A stretch of 7,161 bases of DNA from Deltaproteobacteria bacterium (GTDB lineage: Bacteria > Desulfobacterota > Desulfarculia > Adiutricales > JAGVGV01). The DNA is taken from assembly GCA_020056895.1 (NCBI GenBank), contig JAGVGV010000122.1, positions 1 through 7,161 of the forward strand, written 5' to 3'. This document shows positions 1-5,112 of the stretch, in pieces; positions within the stretch are counted from its first letter, which is position 1; every line of letters starts with the position of its first letter. The notes beneath the pieces are model-generated. The model was given only the letters and a program-made list of their open reading frames with translations, did no database searches and was not told where the DNA came from. The position numbers and the translations under genes are program-made.

Positions 1-200
1 AGCGCACCTTCACCTACGCCAACGAAGTGGAAAAGATACACGCCGAACTGTTCCGCAAAGCGCTGGCGGCCATGGACCAATACCCCGAAATGGATTTTTA
101 CCTCTGCCCCCTATGCGGGTACACGGTGGAAAAGGAACCGCCGGACCAGTGTCCGGTCTGCAAGGCCAAAAAGGATTCGTTTGTCCGCGTGTCCGGATGA
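1..200 (+). CDS. rbr: Rubrerythrin, C-terminal part (5' end outside window)
   Basis: Rubrerythrins are cytoplasmic non-haem iron proteins that reduce hydrogen peroxide in anaerobes, passing electrons from a rubredoxin-type FeS4 centre to a diiron site. The last 65 residues are visible, in the frame that begins at base 3. They include EVEKIHAELF, which matches the last diiron helix with its Glu-x-x-His ligands. Next come CPLCGYTV and, after a short spacer, CPVCKA: the four cysteines of a compact rubredoxin-like zinc ribbon. The reading ends at TGA 198-200. Family members are usually about 165-190 residues, so roughly two thirds of the gene lies to the left. The next gene on the same strand begins 104 bases later. 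The oxidative-stress role is family knowledge; the assignment rests on the ligand pattern. Confidence 0.9.
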   Translation, partial: RTFTYANEVEKIHAELFRKALAAMDQYPEMDFYLCPLCGYTVEKEPPDQCPVCKAKKDSFVRVSG

Positions 201-220
201 TTCATCCCGGCGTATCTTCC

Positions 221-269
221 GGTTCCGTTTCGGGGCCGGAGGCCTCCCGGGCCTTGGAACCCAGGTTTT
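221..269 (+). terminator. Possible terminator after the rubrerythrin gene
   Basis: The spacer after the rubrerythrin stop holds the inverted repeat GGTTCC (221-226) / GGAACC (256-261), enclosing a very GC-rich dyad around GGAGGCCTCC (238-247). A run of four T follows at 266-269. This could form a structured 3' end for the rubrerythrin transcript. The T run is short and lies a few bases beyond the outer arm, so it is not a textbook intrinsic terminator. No convincing promoter for the next gene is visible in the rest of 201-304. Confidence 0.3.
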
Positions 270-304
270 GATCCTCGATTGTGGACAGGAAAGGGGGACC
301 CGCT

Positions 305-1210
305 ATGACCACGGAAGGCCACGCCGCCGTTTGGGCCGCCTTCGCCGCCGATTCCCTGGCTTTGGGCGCCCATTGGATTTACGACCAGGGCCGGATTGAG
401 CAAGCTTTCGGCCGGCTGGACCGGCTCCGGGCTCCGCTCCCCGGTTCGTACCATCCCACCCGGGCGGCCGGGGATTTTACGCATTATGGCGACCAGACCC
501 TGGTGCTGCTGGAGTCGCTGGCTGAAACCGGCGGATTTGACGCCGGGGATTTTTCCGCCCGGTGGCAACGCTTGTTCCGGGACTATACCGGATACCGGGA
601 CCAGGCAACCAAGGCCACTTTGGCCAATCTTGAAGCCGGCCGGCCGTTCATGGACGCGGGGTCCGGGTCGGACGATCTGGCCGGAGCGGCCCGGATCGCG
701 CCGTTATTGGTTCGGTACGCCGGCGACGAGGAAGCCCTGGCGGCGTCGGCTTTGGAACAAACCCTGCTCACCCACCGGGATCCGCTGGTGGTGGAGGCCG
801 CCGGGTTTTTCGCTCGAACCGGACGACGGGTAATGATGGGGGAATCGCCCGCGGCGGTGATGACGGCCGTTCGGGATGAGTATTTCCGCGGCCAGCGGTT
901 GGGTGATTTGGTCCAGGCCGGTCTGGATTCGGCCGGTGATGAAACCAAGGGTGTGCTGGCCCGGTTCGGGCTGTCCTGCCACGGCGGATCGGCGCTCCCT
1001 GGCACGGTTCACCTGATCGCCCGGTACGAAAAGAATCTGGTGGAGGGCCTGGTTCAGAACACCATGTCCGGCGGGGATTCGGCGGCTAGGGGCCTGCTGG
1101 CGGGCATGATTCTGGGGGCTTCGGCCGGGATGTCGGCCTTGCCCGAAGCCTGGCTGGGGGCGTTGAACCGGAAGGCGGAGATCGGGGCGCTCTTGGATCG
1201 GCTGGGTTGA
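305..1210 (+). CDS. ADP-ribosylglycohydrolase-fold protein, atypical metal motif
   Basis: The 301-residue product looks like the ADP-ribosylglycohydrolase (DraG/ARH) all-helical fold, whose members remove ADP-ribose from proteins, nucleic acids or small molecules using two metal ions. Visible landmarks are AAFAADSLALGAHW (11-24), GDFTHYGDQTLVLLESLA (56-73) where canonical members have a TDDT-type motif, LLTHRDP (154-160), and NTMSGGDSAARG (252-263) near the C-terminus. Canonical enzymes carry a D-x-D-T-type element at this last place; here only D258 remains. This resembles the J1-crystallin/selenoprotein J-like branch, so hydrolase activity and substrate are uncertain. I chose ATG 305 because AGGAAAGGGGG (287-297) gives a purine-rich ribosome site 7 bases upstream. 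An in-frame ATG at 281 would place that site inside the gene. It is convergent with era. No signal peptide or membrane segment is seen, so it is probably cytoplasmic. Confidence 0.82.
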   Translation: MTTEGHAAVWAAFAADSLALGAHWIYDQGRIEQAFGRLDRLRAPLPGSYHPTRAAGDFTHYGDQTLVLLESLAETGGFDAGDFSARWQRLFRDYTGYRDQATKATLANLEAGRPFMDAGSGSDDLAGAARIAPLLVRYAGDEEALAASALEQTLLTHRDPLVVEAAGFFARTGRRVMMGESPAAVMTAVRDEYFRGQRLGDLVQAGLDSAGDETKGVLARFGLSCHGGSALPGTVHLIARYEKNLVEGLVQNTMSGGDSAARGLLAGMILGASAGMSALPEAWLGALNRKAEIGALLDRLG

Positions 1211-1216
1211 GAAAAT

Positions 1217-1237
1217 GACGGCTGTCAGCGGTCAGCT
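1217..1237 (+). repeat. Short tandem heptad repeat (GTCAGC-type)
   Basis: Directly after the ADP-ribosylglycohydrolase-like gene there are two adjacent heptads, GTCAGCG (1224-1230) and GTCAGCT (1231-1237), preceded by a degenerate third unit GACGGCT (1217-1223). Heptad repeats of this GTCAGC kind occur in spacers of a number of bacterial genomes, but I assign no function. The unit count here is small. Confidence 0.5.
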
Positions 1238-1242
1238 TTAGA

Positions 1243-1291
1243 GGAAGGAATTCGTTTTTTCTGGATCATCCAAAAAATCCGTATTCCTTCC
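1243..1291. repeat. Long imperfect inverted repeat between convergent genes
   Basis: The arms 1243-1265 and 1269-1291 pair around a three-base centre (TCA), with 19 of 23 positions complementary. The outer nine bases (GGAAGGAAT / ATTCCTTCC) match perfectly, and an inner T run (1255-1260) faces an A run (1272-1277). It lies between the stop codons of the ADP-ribosylglycohydrolase-like gene and era, where a bidirectional transcription stop would be expected. Neither side has a T tract just beyond the stem, so classical intrinsic termination is not shown. A small second hairpin, CATCG-GAAAA-CGATG (1296-1310), lies closer to the era stop. Transcript-end protection or a mobile repeat remnant are alternatives. 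Confidence 0.55.
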
Positions 1292-1319
1292 CGTTCATCG
1301 GAAAACGATGGGATAGGTT

Positions 1320-2225
1320 CTATTCCGGAACGTACCCGAACCGCCGAAGGGCCTTGGGGTCCCTGGTCCAATTCTTTTCCACCCGAACGAACATTTCCAG
1401 AAACACCTTCGTCCCGGTCATCCGTTCAATGTCCATCCGGGCGGCGGTCCCGATTTCCTTCAGCTTCAATCCACCCTTGCCGATCACGATATTTTTCTGG
1501 GAATCCCGCTCCACGTGGATCACGGAACTGATCCGGATCAGCCCTTCCTCTTCCTTGAAGGCTTCCACGGTAACGGCGGTGGCGTACGGCACTTCCTGGC
1601 CGGTCCGCCGGAACACCTGTTCCCGGATCATTTCCGCCGCGATGAACCGTTCGGGCTGGTCGGTCAGGGTATCGGGCGGATAGTATTCCGGGCCTTCGGG
1701 CAGCCGGCCAATGATTTCTTTCAAAAGAATTTCGGTGTTTTCGCCCGTTTTGGCCGAAACGGGAACAATGGCCGCCAGAGGCAGCCGCCGATTGAACCCA
1801 TCGATCAGGGGCAACAGGTTGGGCTTGCTTACCCGGTCGATCTTGTTGAGCGCCAAAAACACCGGAGTTTCGTTCCCTTCCAGGTGTTCGATCACCAGAT
1901 CGTCTTCGGGCGAAGGGTGTTCGGCGTCCACCACCAGAAGGAGCACGTCCGCGTCGCCGATCACCGACAGGGCCTGAGCCACCAGCTCGCGGCCCAAAAG
2001 GTTCTTGGCCCGGTGAACGCCCGGGGTATCGAAAAAAATGGCCTGGGCTTCGGGCCGGGTGGATACGCCCAGAATCCGGTGGCGGGTGGTTTGAGGCTTG
2101 GCCGAAGTGATGGCCACCTTTTCACCCAAAAAAGTGTTGAGCAGCGTGGACTTGCCCGCGTTGGGCGCGCCCAGAATGCCGACGAAGCCGGCCCGATGAA
2201 GAGACGAAGAATCCATGAATTCCAT
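1320..2225 (-). CDS. era: GTPase Era
   Basis: Era is an essential GTPase that binds the 3' end of 16S rRNA and helps assemble the 30S subunit, acting in the cytoplasm and at the inner membrane. The 301-residue product is full length. The GTPase elements are all present: P-loop GAPNAGKS (19-26), the switch region with KPQTTRHRI (43-51), DTPG (66-69), NKID (127-130) and SAK (157-159). A type-2 KH domain follows at about 200-290, with its IGKGG turn at 247-251, and the C-terminus RRFGYVPE is typical. The start at 2225 is supported by AGGA five bases upstream; a second ATG lies at codon 4. It is the last gene of the minus-strand run, 75 bases after the radical SAM gene. All motif residues look intact. 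Confidence 0.98.
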   Translation of the reverse strand: MEFMDSSSLHRAGFVGILGAPNAGKSTLLNTFLGEKVAITSAKPQTTRHRILGVSTRPEAQAIFFDTPGVHRAKNLLGRELVAQALSVIGDADVLLLVVDAEHPSPEDDLVIEHLEGNETPVFLALNKIDRVSKPNLLPLIDGFNRRLPLAAIVPVSAKTGENTEILLKEIIGRLPEGPEYYPPDTLTDQPERFIAAEMIREQVFRRTGQEVPYATAVTVEAFKEEEGLIRISSVIHVERDSQKNIVIGKGGLKLKEIGTAARMDIERMTGTKVFLEMFVRVEKNWTRDPKALRRFGYVPE

Positions 2226-2274
2226 AACTTTCCTGGCCCTGGTCCCGGACCCCGAAAGGGTTTTTTTGAGGACC

Positions 2275-2284
2275 GTTGGCCAAC
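2275..2284. repeat. Perfect 10-base palindrome in the radical SAM-era spacer
   Basis: GTTGGCCAAC reads the same on both strands and sits between the radical SAM stop and the era start. A second dyad, GGTCCCGGACC (2241-2251), lies nearer era. On the minus strand the two flank an A7 run (2261-2267). This could be leader structure or a processing site in the rnc-era transcript. There is no direct evidence for protein binding. Confidence 0.3.
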
Positions 2285-2300
2285 CATGTGTTGCGGGGTA

Positions 2301-3386
2301 TTATGACTCGCCCAGGCAAGCCTTTTCAAGGATGGAATAGACCCGGCCCGCCGCCGAGGCCGTCCACGGTTCCAATTCCGGATCGAACCGGATTTCAAGG
2401 CCGGGCCGCCCGGTGGCTTCTCTGAGCCTGGCCAGCCGGGAGCGGCCGGGCCCCAAAACCTGGGATTGGTGGACCGGTGCCAGGTGGACGAGCATGGGCG
2501 CTGATGGGGCTCTTTCCGGCGGCGGCTGGTTCCCAATGATCCCGATCAGTCCGGCCTGAAGCACCGAAGCTTTCACCTCTTCACCGAAGGCCGGGTGATG
2601 AGGACCGGCCACCAGGCGGCGGCGCAGTTCCTCGGTATCCTGCAGCCCCATCCGGATCACCCGGATTCCGGCCAAGGTGAAGGAACGGAAAAATCGGGCC
2701 GTGATCCGGACGGCCCGGTCCAGGGAAAGGGGCTCGAACCGCCCGGCCCGGTATTCGTCCGCCATCGGGGTTCCATCCAGAATCACCAGCGGATAGATCC
2801 GCGCTTCGGCGGGTTCAAGCGCCAGAGCCTGGTTCAAGGTCCACGACCGGCTGGCGGCGGTTTCGCCAGGCAGGCCGGGAAGAAGCTGGAGCCCCAGGGC
2901 CAAGCCGTGATTCCGGACCCGGGCGGCCGCCTTTCGGGTATCGGCGGCGCCGTGCCCCCGGCGGCACCGGACCAGAACTTCGTCGTCGAAGGACGGGGCG
3001 CCCAGTTCGATAGTGGTGACCCCCTGGTGCTTCAAAAAAAGAACCTGGTCATCGGTCAGGGCATCGGGCCGAGTGGAGAGCCTTAGGCCTTGGATTCGTC
3101 CGTCCTTGAGGAATGGTTGGACGGCGCCCAGAAGCCGGGTCTGGACGTCCAAAGGCAACAGCGTAAAGGTGCCGCCGAAAAAACCGGCTTCCCAGTGGAG
3201 CCCGGAAGACGTTCCGGCCCGGTCCAGGGCTTCTTCGATGGACCGGGCGATGAACGCGGGGGAAGGGGTATGGGCGCCGGCTTGGCCCGACGCGGCCTGG
3301 TTGCAATACGCGCAATGGTACGGGCAGGCCGTGGGTGAAAGGAAAAAGGGGATGGTACGCCGGGCCGGGTGGGAATAATCGCTCAC
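2301..3386 (-). CDS. Elp3-like radical SAM protein
   Basis: This 361-residue radical SAM enzyme resembles the catalytic domain of Elp3 (COG1243-like), which modifies wobble uridine in tRNA. The three cysteines that bind the 4Fe-4S cluster are in CPYHCAYCNQ (C21, C25, C28). Later landmarks are FFGGTFT (69-75), STRPDAL (104-110), IELGAPSFDDEVL (126-138) followed by RRGH (142-145), QLLPGLPGE (167-175) and a YPLVILDGT strand. Elp3 proteins usually have ELGVQS where this has ELGAPS. The acetyltransferase domain of full-length Elp3 is absent, so the reaction is unknown. The start is GTG at 3384-3386, which overlaps the rnc stop as GTGA, indicating translational coupling; GAGG lies a few bases upstream. 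A radical SAM gene of this kind next to rnc is, as I recall, recurrent in clostridia and deltaproteobacteria. That supports a role in RNA or translation. Confidence 0.92.
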   Translation of the reverse strand: MSDYSHPARRTIPFFLSPTACPYHCAYCNQAASGQAGAHTPSPAFIARSIEEALDRAGTSSGLHWEAGFFGGTFTLLPLDVQTRLLGAVQPFLKDGRIQGLRLSTRPDALTDDQVLFLKHQGVTTIELGAPSFDDEVLVRCRRGHGAADTRKAAARVRNHGLALGLQLLPGLPGETAASRSWTLNQALALEPAEARIYPLVILDGTPMADEYRAGRFEPLSLDRAVRITARFFRSFTLAGIRVIRMGLQDTEELRRRLVAGPHHPAFGEEVKASVLQAGLIGIIGNQPPPERAPSAPMLVHLAPVHQSQVLGPGRSRLARLREATGRPGLEIRFDPELEPWTASAAGRVYSILEKACLGES

Positions 3387-4132
3387 GCCCCCGCCTCGTC
3401 CATTTGGTCCAAGGCCGCCTTGGCCGCCGCCTGTTCGGCTTCCTTTTTGCTCCGCCCCCGGCCCGTGGACACCACCTGGCCTTCCACCACCAGGGCCACG
3501 TCGAAGACCCGCTGGTGGTCGGGACCTTCGCTGCCGACCAACTGGTATTCGGGCGTGGGGCCGCCGTTTCGCTGAACCGCTTCTTGAAGCCGGGTTTTGA
3601 AATCCTTTAAAAAATCATCCCGGGACGACCGGACCACCCAATCCCCCCACAACCGCTGGACCAGGCCCATGGCGGTCGTCAGCCCGCCATCCAGGTACGC
3701 GGCGCCCAAAATCGCTTCCAGGGCGTCGGCCAGGATGGAATTTTTCTGGCGGCCGCCCGTGGTTTCTTCGCCTCGGCCCAGTTGGATGGCCCGGTCCACG
3801 CCCACCCTCCGGGCCAGGACGGCCAGCCGGGTTTCGTTGACCAGGCCGGCCCGCATCCGGGATAACACGCCTTCGCGGCCTTCCGGGAACTGGCGGTATA
3901 AAAGGGTGCTGACGGCGATGGAGAGCACGGCGTCGCCCAGGAATTCCAGCCGCTGGTTGTCTTCGCCCGGATCGTGGTCCCGAATCTGGTTCACGTACGA
4001 CCGATGCCGAAGGGCGGTCTTGAGCAGTTCGGTGTTGGCGAACACATGGCCGAGGGCCGCCTGGAGGTCGTGGAGGATTTCCGCCGGGTTCTCTTCGGGC
4101 AAAAGATGGGTTTTTTCGGGTTCTTCCATCAT
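3383..4132 (-). CDS. rnc: Ribonuclease III
   Basis: RNase III is a dimeric, magnesium-dependent endonuclease that cleaves double-stranded RNA, matures rRNA precursors and regulates some mRNAs. The 249-residue product has the endonuclease domain at about 20-165, with signature NQRLEFLGDAVL (59-70) and second motif ILADALEAILGAAYLDGG (133-150). Catalytic residues equivalent to E. coli E41, D45, D114 and E117 appear as E63, D67, D136 and E139. The E. coli E38 position is glutamine (Q60) here. A double-stranded RNA-binding domain covers about 174-245, ending in GRSKKEAEQAAAKAAL. Two ATG codons are adjacent (4132 and 4129). No Shine-Dalgarno sequence precedes either; a strong promoter lies immediately upstream, suggesting leaderless initiation. 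The stop overlaps the start of the radical SAM gene. Confidence 0.97.
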   Translation of the reverse strand: MMEEPEKTHLLPEENPAEILHDLQAALGHVFANTELLKTALRHRSYVNQIRDHDPGEDNQRLEFLGDAVLSIAVSTLLYRQFPEGREGVLSRMRAGLVNETRLAVLARRVGVDRAIQLGRGEETTGGRQKNSILADALEAILGAAYLDGGLTTAMGLVQRLWGDWVVRSSRDDFLKDFKTRLQEAVQRNGGPTPEYQLVGSEGPDHQRVFDVALVVEGQVVSTGRGRSKKEAEQAAAKAALDQMDEAGA

Positions 4133-4140
4133 GGGCCGGG

Positions 4141-4170
4141 ATCATAGTCCGGGTGGGAGGGAAAGGTCAA
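4141..4170 (-). promoter_or_regulatory. Near-consensus sigma-70 promoter for rnc operon
   Basis: On the minus strand, TTGACC (4165-4170) is followed after 18 bases by TATGAT (4141-4146), five of six matches to each consensus hexamer. Transcription would start at about 4132-4136. The rnc start codon is at 4132, so the message would have almost no leader. The element lies in the 81-base spacer after the fecR-type gene, so it separates rnc, the radical SAM gene and era from that gene, at least in part. Confidence 0.65.
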
Positions 4171-4213
4171 GCCGCCTGAGAAAGGGTCCGGTTCGGTACA
4201 TGGGTGGACTCCG

Positions 4214-5029
4214 CTACCTGGCCCGTCCGCCGCCTCCACCTCGAGTCCCTTCGCTCGACCGGTCCGCCCTTCCGCCTCGATCCCGAACATCTCTGGCGGC
4301 ATTGGTATCCAGGTCCTGATCCCCCCTGCCTTTCCGGCCCGGTCTCAAGCCCCCTTTGAGATGCTTCCCCTTGTTGGCCGGGGCGAGCCCCCGGTCTTTC
4401 GGAAACAGGCCTTCGTGAATCTTGTCCAGCATATCCCCGGGAATCCGTTCCGGTTTGCCAAGGTCCACGCCCTTTTTCACCCGGAGGAAATCGCCGCCGC
4501 CAACGGCCACGACCTGCTCGGGCTTCCCCACCAGATGGATGTCGATAATGTGGTCCATGGCGCATACGCCCACCTGCTCGGGCGAGGTCATCCAGGCTAG
4601 AAAAACCGTGCCTCGAACACCCATGACCGCCGTGGGTGTCTGGACTTCGAATCGTTTGTGCTTGTACCCGGACAGATCGTTGACGAAGCATTTGATTTTC
4701 CCGGTCAGGAGGCTGAACACCGAGGACCGGCTTTTTTTTTCGGAATCAAACAGATGTTCGGTCAGGAGCAGTTCCGTTTTCGCGGACAGGCTGATGGCGC
4801 TGTCGTCCGTTAAAACAATGCGGGCCCGGGCTCCTTCTCCGGTGCGGATCAGATCGCCCATGAAAAGGTCGTCCTCTTCGGAAAGGGTCACGCCTTCCGG
4901 TTTACCGGCCCGGACCACCGTAACGGGACCGGCAATCTCGTCCACCACGCCGATGACGTCGGCGGCCTGAGCCCATCCGGCCAGGGACAAGCAGAGAAAA
5001 AGGATCATCACCGTCATTCGCCGGACCAT
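4214..5029 (-). CDS. Exported FecR-domain protein with basic Gly/Arg-rich tail
   Basis: The 271-residue product starts with a signal peptide: basic VRR, a hydrophobic stretch (5-19) and a likely cleavage site after AQA (20-22). The mature protein is therefore probably periplasmic. It then has a FecR domain (Pfam FecR-like), seen as GDLIRTGEGARARIVLTDDS (58-77) and FEVQTPTAVMGVRGTVF (127-143). FecR itself relays iron-citrate signals to a sigma factor, but many lone FecR-domain proteins have no assigned partner. No sigma factor or TonB receptor is visible here, and there is no N-terminal cytoplasmic anti-sigma segment, so iron signalling should not be assumed. From about residue 195 the tail becomes basic and rich in Gly and Arg. 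The start at 5029 is well supported by GGGAGG six bases upstream, with a palindrome just before it. An A9 run interrupts codons 97-100. Confidence 0.88.
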   Translation of the reverse strand: MVRRMTVMILFLCLSLAGWAQAADVIGVVDEIAGPVTVVRAGKPEGVTLSEEDDLFMGDLIRTGEGARARIVLTDDSAISLSAKTELLLTEHLFDSEKKSRSSVFSLLTGKIKCFVNDLSGYKHKRFEVQTPTAVMGVRGTVFLAWMTSPEQVGVCAMDHIIDIHLVGKPEQVVAVGGGDFLRVKKGVDLGKPERIPGDMLDKIHEGLFPKDRGLAPANKGKHLKGGLRPGRKGRGDQDLDTNAARDVRDRGGRADRSSEGTRGGGGGRAR

Positions 5030-5035
5030 AAGCCG

Positions 5036-5041
5036 CCTCCC
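5036..5041 (-). promoter_or_regulatory. Shine-Dalgarno site of the FecR-domain gene
   Basis: GGGAGG on the minus strand lies six bases before ATG 5029 and is the strongest ribosome-binding site in the window. It fixes the start of the FecR-domain gene at 5029 rather than at the ATG of codon 5. It begins two bases after a 17-base palindrome, so folding or protein binding there could control access. Confidence 0.75.
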
Positions 5042-5043
5042 AT

Positions 5044-5060
5044 CGCGTGGATTCCACGCG
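5044..5060. promoter_or_regulatory. 17-base palindrome in the fecR-type leader, operator-like
   Basis: CGCGTGGATTCCACGCG has eight-base complementary arms around a single central base. It lies 15-31 bases upstream of the FecR-domain start codon and abuts the ribosome site. A TATAAG that could act as a -10 element lies just upstream on the minus strand (5068-5073), but no matching -35 was found. The palindrome could be a repressor operator at the transcription start, or an RNA hairpin (seven-pair stem, ATT loop) beside the ribosome site. Confidence 0.45.
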
Positions 5061-5112
5061 CCGTTGTCTTATAAAGGGATGGTCCCATACCTTTGGGGGA
5101 TTGGCAAGAGGG

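Noticed and set aside
254..282. Promoter TTGGAA-17-GATTGT for the ADP-ribosylglycohydrolase-like gene
   Set aside because: The -10 matches only three of six consensus bases and the -35 overlaps the putative terminator dyad.
281..304. Earlier in-frame ATG for the ADP-ribosylglycohydrolase-like gene
   Set aside because: It has no ribosome site, and its use would place the good purine-rich site inside the coding region.
2249..2267. Plus-strand terminator-like element: ACCC-CGAAA-GGGT followed by T7
   Set aside because: No plus-strand gene lies upstream, the stem has only four pairs, and it falls just before era on the opposite strand.
1515..2306. Long plus-strand open frame opposite era
   Set aside because: It mirrors era codons in GC-rich DNA, has low-complexity Gly/Arg/His composition, and era is unmistakable on the other strand.
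3597..4319. Plus-strand open frame opposite rnc and running past its start
   Set aside because: It is Ser/Arg/Pro-rich with no domain signature and lies antisense to a certain RNase III gene.
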